A DNA stretch of 64,000 nucleotides from Cyclina sinensis (GCA_012932295.1 JAAONU010000004.1:30947712-31011711); one strand, 5' to 3'. Numbered from the stretch's first letter, positions 36,495 to 50,100 are shown. A program made the numbers and translations. Notes: generated by a model not told the origin, from the letters alone.

Positions 36495-38946
36495 ATTTTC
36501 AGTACGCTACAAAGCATTAAAATCTGAATGTAGGAATGACAATCTAGAAATATGCTCCAGTCAATAATTCACTTACCATACTAAGAGTATTTTTCACATG
36601 TCTTAAGTAGCACACAATCGCCGTTTGAATTGCTTCCTGTTTGAATCTCATTAATATTCTTGCTTAAACTATCTTGTCTTCTGTTCGAATTATTATTATA
36701 GTATTATACCAATGCTTTTTTTCTTCTTCAATAAATTGAGAATTTTTATGATACATTCTCTCACATGCCATGATACAAAGACAGTATAAGGCACTTTAAC
36801 TAGATTTTAACTAGATGAGTTTCAAGATATGACAAGTATTAACTTTAAACCTCACAAGATTTAATGAGTCTGTAATGTTAAGAAGAACACTTGGCTAAGT
36901 CTTAGTCTGATCATAAAAACGACAACAATTTACTTTGTAATTTTTCACAGTATGAAGCCCTAAAGGTTATTGACAAAACAAACAAAAAGCACAGCCAATA
37001 GTGAAAACTAACCACTGAAATGTAATTAAAAACGTGGTACCAGTTTACCCCACCTACTTCATGTTGAGTGAATGACATCATAGTTTCAACGCTTCTGATT
37101 AATCAGTATAAAATATATCGCCTAATGTTTGAACGTCATTAATCTTCAAGTGTAAACTATATCATATAATATTAGATTTTCATTAATGAATCAATGTAAA
37201 ATATATCGCATAATGTTTGAATGTCATTTATGTACTAGTGCAAACTGTTCGAGTTTCATGAATGAATGTATAAATTATATGTCCTACTCTGTTTGTTCTT
37301 CATTTCAAAACTACACAACTCTAAGTACAGAAATAAGCTGTCATCAATATGAGATGTATTGTCTTTAGATCTTGCTTATTTGGATATGTGAATTCAAGGT
37401 TTAGATTATCACTTGTATACGTTAACATGGTCAGACTGGACATTACTGATAACCGTCTACTTGAGTACAAATCTATAGACATTGAAGCCAGACTCTTTTT
37501 TTGCCCGTGAACAACCTGCGATATAAGATATTCTGAGAATAAAACTGTAGATTTTGAATCGTAAGTCAGCATTTACAGAGACATAATGGAAGACATGAGA
37601 AGTTTGTGGACGATTTTTAAAAAAGAAAGTGGACTCATGGTTCAAATGCAGTTCAATTCAGATTCCAAGCTGCAATAGATGGAAGTAAATGATGAAATTA
37701 ACTATGATAAAATATCTAGACTGGTGCTCAGAGTTGCATGCAAGCAATCCTCAAGATATTAAACAAGAGGTATGAGATATATTGAGATAACACATTGAAA
37801 GTAAGCAAAACAATAGGATGATCTTTTTCAGAAAACCCACGCAAAGGAAACACATGAACTAACAGACTTAAAAAAACTACTATACAACAACCAATTCATT
37901 AAAGCACTCTGACAGGAAAATCTGAACCCGAAGCATCTCCGAACAACACGTCAGTCTTCGACAATTGCGAGACACCAGCACGGGCTCCTGCAGCCTACAA
38001 ATAATACACTAATAGCAATAGCATTTTACTTCCAAAGATTCTTACTGGCTCTAGCGAAAACAACACATGGACACGAACCAAAGGAAAATTCAAGATAAGA
38101 TAAAAAGTAATAAAAAAGACAAAACCCCACACATCAGAAAATGAATAGGATATAAAACGAAAATTACCCACATAATTATAAATATGTGTATTTTGAAACA
38201 CAGGATATTATAAATTCTTCTATCAGCTGTTTGAATTTTATTTATAACGTAATAGTGTAAACAACATACACGGAACTTTTGCATATTTTTTCTAATTTTG
38301 GCTTTAATTTTTAGCGAAGACAATAAAAATTAATACAGTAGCTGATAATTTAAGCACTTAAAACCGAAACAGTGCGGTGTATTTCTTGCAGTAGCTCGAT
38401 ATTTTATGACGAAAAAAATTGCATTTAAAATTATCTTGAAAGGGTGAGTTTAAGTCTGACATGCCTTAACTTTGCAATTTCATTAGAAAGTAAACCAATG
38501 TGACCAGTGTAGCAGCCAGATCAGTCTCATATATGTTTGTACATTGCTACGACTTTTTTTGCGACGACTGGTTTTGTGGTACGACTCCCTTGCAATCACT
38601 GTGACCATGCCAGACTTTTGTTCATATCTAGACAAAATCAATCTTATATCAGTTCGTGACTTGACGGCGACACATGGGCGACTGTTTGCCGTAAAATTCG
38701 TCAATAAACTTGCGGCTCGTTAAAAACAAATAGTGATTTGTGGTCGGTGACGCCGTTCAAAGGTAACAATTACGTTACATATAGCTCAACATTTGTTTTA
38801 TTTCTCATAAAGTGGTAAAGACTTTTGTAGTTGTGACTTTTGTAACGAATAGATACCTAGGCCACTGCATCTGTTATCGGCATTTTCAATGTAAAAGCAG
38901 AACGCAAATACATCTTGGATTGATATATGTCCACAGTTAGGAGACT
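36495..38946. other. Intergenic DNA upstream of gene 2
   Basis: It holds the promoter of gene 2 by position, but I see no defined motif. No gene is supported. Open frames at 37186-37645 and 37995-38704 lack splice context or family signature. Confidence 0.45.
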
Positions 38947-38950
38947 ATAT

Positions 38951-39763
38951 TGTGGTGCCCGGACCCCTGCCTTAGTTATATTAGGGCTCTCCGCTGCACC
39001 ACATTAACTAGGGTTCGTTTTACACGGCCCCAGTGTGGGAATTTATGAGGAAACAACAAAGAAACGCTCTTGTGAAAAGATACTCTTTATGTCAGTCATG
39101 AACATTTTAAATTATAAATAAATGTATCAAGTATTAACTATTATTCTGTTATCTATATGTAAGTTGACCGAAATGGTTGACCAATAACCAAGTTTGGTTA
39201 AACAGACGACACAGACCGAATCCGGTAGTAACCCAATCTGGTAATGACTAAATCTGGTACAGTACCAGATTTGGTATCAATCCAAACTCTATAGAAACAA
39301 ACAAATCTACACTGGAATTAAAGTGGAAAACCTAACAAAAACATGTTGTTAACCTGATTTCTGTCCATTTTCTTGTTCTTAGTTCTTAACTTATCGGTAA
39401 CTTATCAAGTACTTCCATAGAGGAAACTTGTCGAGCTGATCATAATACCTGGAACGCTCTGTATTTATATTAGCCTGTTATGACGTCATCGCACGCACTA
39501 TTCAAGATGGCGGACGATGGACGGCAAGCAGATTCTGGTCAACTTACAAGCATGATTACATGAAAATAAATGTATGACAGCATCCAGTATAAAATTGTAA
39601 ACGTATTTATGGACAAGAACTATCAGAAAATCGTAACGTTAGAAATTACAAAGTATTATTAATGGAGATATGGACCAAACAATATGGTACTTAAAATGTT
39701 CGTACCCAAAGTCGTAATACAGTCAAATTTTATAAAGACGGAACTAGAAGCCTGGGCACCGCA
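38951..39763 (-). repeat. 3' LTR of the Gypsy element
   Basis: 813 bp, same length as the right LTR. I see single-base differences at about 39247, 39355 and 39504. Confidence 0.92.
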
Positions 39764-39778
39764 TTACCCCCACCTTTC
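39764..39778 (-). promoter_or_regulatory. Polypurine tract of the Gypsy element
   Basis: Read on the minus strand, AAAGGTGGGGGTAA directly precedes the 3' LTR. A purine run at this place primes plus-strand DNA synthesis in LTR elements. Confidence 0.75.
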
Positions 39779-40165
39779 ACGAATCGGTCCCCGATTTGGA
39801 ACAGTAGTAAGTATTATTTTTTTTAAGTATTAAAGGCACCCCACTTAAATTAAGTGAATTTCAGTAAATGTTCTTAATTGAAATTTAATTAACTCTACAC
39901 AAGGAGGAAAATAATATCTTACTAAATGTACATGTATATGTTAAAATTTATATATGAACATCCTTTATAACATATAACCATTGAACATTAACAGATATAA
40001 TGTCTCATAACTTTAAAAGGCAACATTTCAACACACATCGCAATATACAATTTTAACTTACATATAACTGTGTATACACCATAATACATCATATCTCAAA
40101 ATATGCATCAAACAACACATATATCAGTGTCTGTTTACAGTGAGTTTCATAAAGCAGTAAAGTCA

Positions 40166-43100
40166 TATATCGTCGGCTTAATATCAAAACCTCGTATACA
40201 GCCAATTTTCCGAAAATCACTTTTTGATACCGCGGGAAGTTATTCATACTAGCGCATATTCTGTCAAATCCTCGTACACCTGTGCCAATGACAAATAATA
40301 AAAGAAGCCACATGTTGAATTCTCGTACCTTGATTGGTCCCATTTTATTAAGATCAAAACATCGTATATCACCAGTTTCTGCTTTGAAGTTGACGAGTTG
40401 TTGTAATCTGTGATTTTTTGGAATTTTTCAAAATACTTAAGTGGCTTTGGATCAATAATGAGAGGTAAGAATACTTTATTTTCTAACAGCATTTGAAATA
40501 TATATGATATAGTGTGTCTGTAGAGAATAATATGCATCATTTTCAATAATTAATGGAAAGCAATTTTACATCAGTTCAGCATTTTTGAAAACTGACTATA
40601 AAACAATGAATTAAGCTCTAATTCTAAATATCATTAAAATATCTATGCTTTGTTAAGATGGTTTATATCAAACCAACCTACTACCAGGGATATTTTTAAG
40701 TAAACACAAGTTAAAATGACAGTTTCAAAGTTTGTGTACGAAATACGAGGTTTTGACATTTAAAAAATGGTAATATTAAGTTGCAGGGAATGTATACGAT
40801 ATTTTGATAAAATAATATAACTGATAAAATAGTCTTTACGAACGTTTTTGTAAACAATTTTCTTTAGATTTTAGGATCCCCGTCGATCTTATGAAGGAGT
40901 ATTCAGTATAATATATTGACGTTTTCCATAAGTCCGTTTGTCTAGCCGCATTTGTCCGGACTATTTTGCGAAAATTGTTAGAGATAATGACTATGACTAG
41001 ATAATAAGTAGGGGAAATGAACTACTTGAAAAACCATAATTTTTTATTGTTGCTGTTGTTTTATTACCATCCTCCTTTCATTTATTTAAAATATATCCGG
41101 AACTATAGTCTTAATCTCTTCAAAAGATTACATGAAACTTGAAATACAAATAATAAACACCTAGGATAAATGCAGTGAACAAGAACCATAACCCTTACCA
41201 TCTCTAGTGTTTGTTTTTTTTATTTTATCCCTAAATTTATGTGTATATTTTTGCTAAACTATAATATACAGATGTCGGATTCGGATTCGTCATTGTCAGA
41301 ATTTCTTGCAGAATGAACATGCCACACTTGCAAAGAGAAGGCAAAAGACCACCTGACTTTAGAGTATCAATTACTTCCCGGGGACAGAGTTTTTCTTATC
41401 CTCAAATAAGGATATATGGTTGTACTGTTGGGGATGCAGACTGTGCTTCCATTTGAAATGTGCTTTTGAACTTTCTGAAGACATAACCGAGGAAGGTTCT
41501 TGCTAGAAAAAAGTTAAGTGACGAAAATAACAATAAACAAAGCTACCAGATATTTGAAAACAATGTATGAGAATAGACAAATAATAATGAAAGGGTTTTA
41601 ATAGAGACAACAAGAACGGAAAAAATAGATTTTGCAGGTGAATTTAGAAGAACGCTTATCGAAAATGATGGCGATCTTAATCTAGGTGAATATTTAGAAC
41701 CTTTTGACAGTGAGCAAGCACAGGATGATAACGAACTTTCAAAGAACTTAGAAACATTTCAAACTGAAATCAACACTGTTTTCGATATTGATCGTTGTGC
41801 TGAAAGGTATCTAAACTGTGATCAAATATGTGTTCAGACTAGCAATGCTGATGATAGCAAAGAGCACAGAGAGCCTATTGAAGATAAGGCGGACAGAAAT
41901 ATAGATGAAGGTGAAAATGAAAATGATGGTATGTCTGACAGAATGTATGCTGAAGATTTTGATGACTCCGTAGCAGATCTAGATTATGATCAAAGAAAGG
42001 ATGATGACCCTGAATCATCTGAGGATGAAGAACCAATGACAGTAGAAATACAAATAGATCATGAGGAGATTATCAATGATGAGCTCTCAGTCAAAAGACA
42101 TAAACGTAAGTCATCATCGGAATGGATCAGATTGTTAGAATGGAAGGGGATAAGAACAAAAGTCTGAAGAAAGACCAAGATGGTAAATGGCGGTTAAATA
42201 TAGAAAAACAAAAGAGAGAAATGAAAGCTCGTGGTTGTTCAAAACAATGTGAAAGCTCAAAAATTAAATCTTGTGACAAAATTTCTGAGATAGAGAGAAA
42301 AGCAGTATTTCGAATGTTCTGGAAAGAGTTTAATTGGGATGAAAAGAAAATATATGTAACAAACTTGATTGCAGAGTCAGAAGTGAAGACAAAGAAGAAA
42401 AAATCGAGAAGAGACAGCGGCTAGTCGGAAGGGTAAAAAATACACTTATTTCCTGAGAGTTGGCGAAGAAAGATATCGTGTATGTAAAACTATGTTTCTG
42501 AACACGTTAGGAATTGGAAAAAAGACAGCTTACGGATGGAAACAGACAGAGACCAAGGAAGAAAGGTGGACACAGTCACAGCTCAAGAAAGACGAAGTTT
42601 CAAAACAGACAGAAAACACAGAAAATTTAAGTGAAATAGACAATTTTGAAAAAGTAGTGGACACAGAAGAACCTGCTCCTACTATTAGAACTTCGGTGGA
42701 GAGGATAGAGAGAACAGATAAACAGAAAAGGAGGAAAGATTAACCAAAGTCGGAAGTTCGAATCAACACACATGACTACCCTGAACTATTACCAAAAATG
42801 GAATCCCATTACTGCAGGTCGACAAGTTATTTACCTGTTTAAAAACAAAAAATGGTAACTTGTATGAATATTTCTCTGTGCATAGAACAAATTTTAATTT
42901 ACCAACGTATACTGTGGTATATCAAGCCATGGCATTTTGAACATGAAAATTTGTCTGTTTAAATATAATTTCTCTTTGTTCTTCAAACAGTAGTTTTCAG
43001 TTACATTTTGTATGTCTGAATCTTAGGTTATTGTTTTGCATAAGATAAAGAAAGTAAATCTTTTAATTGTGATTTCAATTATCTATTAAATATAGAATGT

Positions 43101-43454
43101 TTATACTAGTTTACTGTTGTTGGTCAAATAATGTACAAAATGGAATTTAACAGTTATATGCGTGTAAACGATCCAATTAATATTATTAATTATTGTGCAA
43201 AAGGTCGTATCTGATTTAAACAATGGAAAAAATCTACCAAATGTTCGTATATTACACAACTTCATTATAACAATAAAATAGCATGTTAAAACACGAAAAA
43301 CAACATTTGAAATGATATATTATGATATTTTATCTCTTTCGTAAAAGTTTCGAACCAATTTTTCAAAAAGTGTTTTTTGTGGCAAAATAAATGTTTCTCC
43401 TGTAAAAAATGAAAAAGTGTCGGTACGAGGTTTTGACATTAAGCCGACGATATA
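40166..43454 (+). mobile_element. DNA transposon nested in the Gypsy element (3.3 kb)
   Basis: The left end TATATCGTCGGCTTAATATC and the reverse complement of the right end TATATCGTCGGCTTAATGTC agree over 31 bp with one mismatch, continuing into AAAACCTCGTA. TAAAGTCA lies before the left end and TAAAGTAC after the right end, which suggests an 8-bp target duplication with two changes. Superfamily unknown. It holds a decayed gene at 41273-42743. Confidence 0.78.
41273..42743 (+). pseudogene. Decayed transposon protein of unknown family
   Basis: Open segments in shifting frames: a start at 41273 (MSDSDSSLSEFLAE, then stop), an acidic segment about 41641-42167, then 42122-42424 and 42430-42743. 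The middle has CSKQCESSKIKSCDKISEIE and FRMFWKEFNW; the later part has KYTYFLRVGEERYRVCKTMF and LNTLGIGKKTAYGW. This order (Cys-rich, FW, VCKxMFLNTL) matches a protein type I remember from insect and mollusc transposons, but I cannot name the superfamily. At least two frameshifts and one stop. No DDE core remains in view. Confidence 0.6.
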
Positions 43455-44123
43455 TAAAGTACAGCCTGATCTACCTATAGTCACTAGCAGTTAATTATCA
43501 CTTTATTATTTTTTTTATTTTCTTAAATTTTTTTTAAGTGTTAAACTGAGCTAGTTTTATGTTATAATAGGATTGTTTATCAATTTCAGCACAAACTAGC
43601 TACATGTAAGGCACAAAATGCAGTGTTGACTATTAATCACTGATTGTAAGTATATGTTAAGATAACATAAGTGTCAATCTGATTCACTGTTTCTGTAATG
43701 GCACTTAATTTACAGCAATTATTTAAACAGTAATTGTTCAATATGTTCACTAAACATTAAATGAACTGAATATTTAACACTACTGTCTGTGCGATGCACT
43801 AATACTTTTTGGAAAAAAAAAAATTTCAATGGTCCGTTACAGTACATTAATCACTCTTACATTGTTAGAATTTACATTGAATTTTATTGCCTTTAATATG
43901 GTTCTTATAATTAAAATGTACATTGTCACTTCAGATAACTGTAAATTTTAGCCATCTTTGCAGTTGCTGTTCGAAGTATTCTTTGGTTTTATACAAATCT
44001 GCATTTTTCTTAATTCCAATTATCAAGAAAATTCCTTTTATCTTAAAATATTCCAGTTATCGTAATTTTTCCAATTTCTTTTATTCAAATGGTATTGCTT
44101 TTTCTATTATAGAATTGATGTTT

Positions 44124-45535
44124 TTAAACATTTTCTTTTAAACATAATCTTTTATCTGTACACTGCTTTTCTAATTTTGACATTCCAAAGAATCTTGCCT
44201 CCAATTGCAGTGCGGCCAGACTTCTCCTGTCAGATGGTAATAAATCCCGAGAAGGATGAGACACTCCTTGTTGCTCGTATCGCAAGTAGTTTAGAATGTA
44301 TTGGAACATGTGGCCATCTCTGTCAATAAAATATTCAGATCCGTTCTTGATTGCCTTCATCAGGATAGAATTTACAGTCCTTTTCAAGGTAAGGTATTTT
44401 ACTCCTCCAGCATTTAGTGTGACAATTTCTTTTCTATCTTTCTCTGTTTGTTCCTTCCCTTGTTTCTCTTCTTTCTTATTTCTAATTCTTTCTTTCAGCT
44501 CTTTTGACTCTTTGTCTTTCTTTATTCTTTCTAATTCCTGTTTCTCTTTCTCTTCTTTTTCTTTTCTTAGTTTCTCCTCCAACTCTTTTGCTTCCTTCTT
44601 TTCCTTTTCTCTTTCTAACCTTATTCTCTCCTCTTTCTCTTTTCTCATTCTCTCTTCTGTTTCTTTGGCTTCTTTCTCTTTCTTTTCAGTTTCTAATTTT
44701 TCTCTTTCCTCTTTCTCTTTCCTCATTTTCTCCTTTAACTCTTCTGCTTCCCTTTCTTTTCTTTCCTTTTCTAATTTGTCTTTCTCTTCCTTTTCTTTTC
44801 TCAATTTTTCTTTCAACTCTTCTGCTTCCTTCTCTTTCTTTTCTCTTTCTATTCTTAGTCTCTCATTTTCTTTTCTCTTTTTCTCCTCTGTTTCTTTTGC
44901 TTCTTTCTCTTTCCTTTCTTTCTCTAATCTTTCTTTCTGCTCTTTCTCCTTGTCTCCTCTACATGTACTCTTTCTTGCTCTATCCTTTCCCTATCTTCAC
45001 GTTCTTTTTGAATTATTTGTTCATGTGTTGGCTCCTCTAGTTGAACATCATCCTCCTGATCACGTAGATCTCTCACTGCTGTAACATCTTCACACTCACT
45101 GAAGGATGAGCTACTACTTGATCTGGAGCTGGCCGATGAACTGGAACTACTTGATCGCTCCCTTCTTCTCTTATTTTCCCGTTCACTGTCTCTTGTTTCA
45201 AATCGTCCCCTCTTTCTGGATGTTATTATTTCTGGTCTTGTTTGTACTCTTATAATATTTGTTCTTTTGTCTAAAATTAGATCTGGAATCTTTTTCTTAA
45301 ATTGTTCCATTACTTTATTAGTAGCTTCCCCTCTCTCTCCTGTAGCCTGAACAAATCTTATGTAACATTCTTTCTTGTCATGGCAGGTGTTACTCTGCGG
45401 TGTGTTTCGGTGGTAGACACGACAACAGTACCTGCATTTCCAAGTCACTCCTGAGTGCTGCTCCAATATGTGACTGTAGCAACGGCTCCTTGTGGTGAAG
45501 GCAATATCTCCAAAAATCATGCACTCGAATGGTTT
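44124..45535 (-). pseudogene. Extra ORF of the Gypsy element: Cys/His-rich region, SR-rich segment, coiled coil, C-terminal BTB/T1 domain
   Basis: Two minus-strand frames with one shift. From acceptor TTTGTCTTCAG (exon from 45535) the first frame (ATG at 45520, stop at 44924) has Cys/His pairs in WKCRYCCRVYHR and CHDKKEC, a Ser/Arg segment (RRRERSSSSSSSASSRSSSS) and an acidic tail. The second frame, open from about 44990 to 44124, has a Glu/Lys-rich coiled coil of 26-residue repeats (78 bp each; RKEKEE every 26), then VTLNAGGVKYLTLKRTV and YFIDRDGHMFQYILNYLRY, a BTB/T1 (KCTD-like) fold. It is on the same strand as gag-pol and sits where env would be. It could be a captured host gene or a retrogene that inserted later. 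The frameshift lies in purine-rich repeats, so an assembly error is possible. Confidence 0.72.
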
Positions 45536-45949
45536 CTGAAGACAAACAGAAATGTTCTAAGTACTTACTCTCTGTATCTTGATGGCAATACATTCATACA
45601 CTTTGTCTACACTTTATTGTTCGTAAACTTTTTGTTAGATAGTGTCTATAGATAGTAGATCCCTTTCAAGGATTTAAAAGATTTAAATTTTACAGTTACA
45701 GACATATAGTTGTAACAGATATTTTAATCACTGTCACTGGCACAGTATGTGCTAATTCATATTAACTATACATTTTCATTTAATAAAAAAAAACTTTCAG
45801 ACTGAATGATTGATAAAATGAAGATAGACATGTTTCATGTACCTTCATAACATTTGTAGCAACAGTTAACAACAATAACAATAACAATAAAACTTTAACA
45901 GCATAAACTGTTGTGAATTTATACGTGTGTGGTATTTGAACCAATTCTG

Positions 45950-47165
45950 TTAATTTATGTATGCTTTCAACTTATCATGATGAACGACTCGTGGTCGTTC
46001 CCTCTGACTGCCTTTTATGCGATACAAGATGTTACTGACCTTTTCTGTAATTTCGTAGGGACCTTTCCATGGCCGCATCAGTTTCGCACTTTTACCGACT
46101 TTCCTCTGTGGGTTATAGTACCACACAGAATCACCAACTTCATAAGATATCTGATTTGCATTTAAGTCATAGTTTTTTTTCATAACATCACTTGCAAATT
46201 TTAATTTCTTCCTAGCAAATGAATGAATTTTGCATAGCTTTTCCTCTTACATAATCACTTGCATACCTGCTTTCTTTTTCAGGATTGTTTAATTCAGGTT
46301 CTCCTATTAGCAAGTCAAGGGGTAGACGCATATTTGATCCAAAGATCATAGAGTATGGTGTGACACCTGTGGCGCGATGTACAGCAGAATGGTGTGCCAT
46401 CATGCAGAAAGGTACATATTCATCCCAATCATCACCATTATCAGAAACAAATGCAGTTAGCATATTTAGGACACTTTTATTTGCTCTTTCTACAAATCCT
46501 GCCCCTTGTGGCCTAAAAGCTGTGTTTCTTGTCTTTTTAATGCCAAAAAGTTGACAAAGTTCTTTAAAAAGACTGGACTCGAACTGAGGACCTTGATCTG
46601 TGTGTATACATAAAGGTATTCCAAACCTTTGAAAGAGATTAGATATGAGAGCATCTGCTACTACTCTGGTTTCTATATTGGGTAAGGGAATAGCCTCGGT
46701 CCATTTGGAGAAATAATCTGTAACAACCATTAAATACAAATTGTTTCTCTTTGTTTTACCTAGTGGTCCTACAAAATCTACCCCAATTCTTTCCCACCTT
46801 TCACCTGTAACAAACTGCTTCATGTGAGCCTTTTGCCTTGGCTTAGCCGGTTTTCTGGAGGCACAAACTGTACATTTTCTAACCCAATTTTCAATGTCTT
46901 TTCTTAAACCATACCAGAAAAATCTTTGTCGAACCCTAAAAGTTGTTTTCTTCACACCTAAATGAGCTGATGTAGGTGTATTATGTAACTGTGTTAAAAC
47001 CTGTTTAACAAGGACCTTAGGGAGAATGATTTGATATTCTACTGAGTCTCCTATGTCACTTTCCCATTTTCTGTAAAGTATATCTTGCTTGATTAGCAGT
47101 GATTCCCACCTGTACCAGTAATACTTTAATTCTGCAGTATATTTAGACACAGCATTCCAGTCTGG
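45950..47165 (-). pseudogene. Gypsy integrase region, downstream of an in-frame stop
   Basis: In the same frame as pol but after TAG 47166-47168. It has the H-H-C-C zinc region (HLGVKKTTF to VRKCTVCASR), then catalytic D in GVDFVGP, D in HTDQGPQFES and E in GAGFVERANK. The frame ends at 46212; the last part resumes in another frame at 46183-45950 with GDSVWYYNPQRKVGKS and KGPYEITEKVSNILYRIKG, the GPY/F-like C-terminal module. So one stop and one frameshift (near 46220-46260) break the integrase of this copy. Confidence 0.88.
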
Positions 47166-50100
47166 CTAACTTCCTACTGTCACCCATTCTATTACTTGAC
47201 CTATGACTGAATCTTCTCTTTGCAACTTAGCTAAGAGCTCTAAACTTAATTCAGGTGTATCATTGTCACTGTTATCTGCTGGGCCTTGTGTGTGTTTTGT
47301 ACTGTTATCTGTATGTTTGGTGCTTGTTGGTGAGTTATCAAGGTTTGTGTGTGAGCTGTCTGAATCATTGTGCAGAACATTACTATCTGTACAGGATGGA
47401 CCTGGTATACATTCAGGTGAAGAGTTCTTGTCAGACTTTGCAGACCTGACCCCAATAGAACTAGTCACCTTTTCACTGTTTTTACCTCTTTCATTACACT
47501 TGACCAATACCTTACTCTCTGTCTTATGGTCACTACTAGTCAGCAAAGGGCTGTCCCTTTCAACTGTTGCGCCAGACATTATTTGACTGACCACCATGCA
47601 ACAATTTGTGGACACCTCATGACCATTGTTCTTGTTGGTATTCTGTATTGTAACTAAGTCTACATTGTTATGTCTGTCTACACACTCTCTAACACAGAAT
47701 TTGGTATTACTGTCTCTGCCAGTCAGAATTAACAAAATCAGGCTGAAAGCGACTGTTACAAAAGCTGGAACCTGGGTAATTACCACTAGTAACAGGACTA
47801 AGTTCAATATTACTTTAATATCGCTGACTCCCCCCTCAGTGTTTACTGAACCTATGTTTTTACTCTGTTTGTTTTCAATGACAGGACATACTGAAAATGT
47901 TTCAGGACCTGACACCTTTTCGCTGCCATTTTGAACCTGTTTAGTTTCAACACGTTCACAGTATGAACATTTACTGTCATAACAGGGACGACGGCTTAAT
48001 GCGTCAGCATTACCATGTAATTTGCCTGGTCTGTGTACAATTTCATGGTCATAATTTTCTAAAATGCTAACCCAGCGACATAACTGACCTTCTAGCTGTT
48101 TAAAATTTGTGAGCCATCTGAGACTTGCATGATCTGTGCGGATTGTGAATTTCCTTCCATACAGATAATGATGGAAGTGTTTTATGGCAGTTACGACTGC
48201 AAGTAGCTCTCGTCGCGTTACACAGTAGTTGCGTTCGGATCTTGAAAAACACTTAGAAAAATATGCAATTACTTTTTCTTCCCCATTCTGTACTTGATGG
48301 AGCACAGCACCCATACTTAAATTACTTGCATCTGTGTCCAGTATGAAATAATCATTCTGGGTTGGGAAAGCTAGTATAGGGCTTGTAATCAAAGCAGTCT
48401 TTAAAGTTTGAAATGCTTCTTCGCATTCAATTGTCCAAACAAATTTCTTATCTTTTTCTGCTAAAGTGTGCAATGGCTTGGCTATAGCTGAAAACTGATA
48501 AATATATTTCCTGTAAAATGATACAAGTCCAAGGAAACTCTTAACATCTTTGACATTTCTTGGTGTGGGCCATTCTTTGACACTTTTTACCTTCTCTGGA
48601 CATGTGGAAGTCCCTTCCTCACTAACTACGTGTCCCAAAAATGTGACTTGTTTTTGAAAGAAATGACAATTTCTAGGGTTTAACTTTAAATTTGCTTGCT
48701 TCAGTCTTTGTAAAGCCTCTTCAAGATTTTGTAGTGTATTTTTGAAAGTTTTGGCAAACAAAATTATATCGTCCAGATACAGAACCAGGGTTTTCCAGAT
48801 CAAACCCTTGAAGACCATCTGTACTAGTCGTGTAAATACACTCGGACTATTTGACAAGCCAAATGCTAACTTTTTAAACTGCCACTGTTGGCCACCTTGA
48901 AGACTGAATGCTGTTTTAGGTCGGCTCTCCTTATCAATATCAACTTGCCAAAAACCTTTGGACAAATCACAAGTACAAAACCATTTAGAACCTGATAGAG
49001 CATCTAAGTTATCTTCGATCCTAGGAAGTGGTTGGTACTCTTTAATAGTAACCTCATTTAGTTTGCGAAAGTCACAACAGAAACGAACAGATTTGTCAGG
49101 TTTAGTGACCATAAGAATTGGGGATAACCAGGGTGAACAAGCTGGTTCGATTATCCCATCTTCGGCCATTTTCTTTATTTCATTTTCTGCAACTTCCCGT
49201 TTTGCCAGTGGTATTCTGTATGGATATGTTTTGATTGGTGGACTGTTACCAGTATCGATGTGGTGTTCTACTAACTGTGTGTGACCTATATCCCTATCAT
49301 TTTTAGAGAAAACATCTTGATATTTAACCAAAACTTGCCCAAGTTTAACCTTTTCTTCCTCATTTAAATGAATAGAGGACCTATCAAAAAGATCATTTAG
49401 ATGTGCTGGCACTTCAGTATCAATGGGGCTTACTACATTCACTTGGCTACGACTGGTACTAAATTCCTTGATTGAACTGTTTTCATGAAATGTTATAGAT
49501 TCTAATGTTGCCGCGACAGTATCCTTGTAAACTTTGCAAGGTTCTGAATTGAAATTAGCAATTCTAATGGGGAAATTACCTGTATTTGGATCTACTAAAG
49601 TGTTTGCTACAAGTAAACCAGACTTTTCTATAAAACTGGTATTTGCCTCTATTATAGCTGAACTGTTTTTGTCAACATTGTCTAAAGGCTTACCCTCTAC
49701 AATTATTTCAGTTTCTGGAGGAACCTCTATTGTCTCAGACACTGCTATTCTACAACATGTCTTTTCAGTTTCATTCTTGTGCATGTAGCATGGTATCTTA
49801 TCTCCTCTTAATGTTATATACTTTTTACTGAATATGATGTCACACTGATTTTTTAACAGAAAATCTACACCAAGTATACCACCTTGTTGTATTTCAGCAA
49901 TTAAAAATGTATGTACTATGCTGTGTCTGCCTATTTTTATTGAAATTTCAGTTTTCCCCAGAAATGGAGATAACTCCCCTGTAACTGATACAAGTGAAGT
50001 TTGAACAGGATATATTACAGGTCTGTCAGAATATGGCAGTCTCTCAATTGTCTCTTTGTTTAAAATGCTAACATTAGCTCCACTGTCTACTAACATTGAC

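Noticed and set aside
38483..38704. Minus-strand ORF with a basic composition
   Set aside because: No homologous pattern, no splice or promoter context.
44296..45084. Plus-strand Ser/Phe/Leu-rich ORFs opposite the BTB gene
   Set aside because: They are the complement of Glu/Lys codons (GAA, AAG) of the coiled coil and show no domain.
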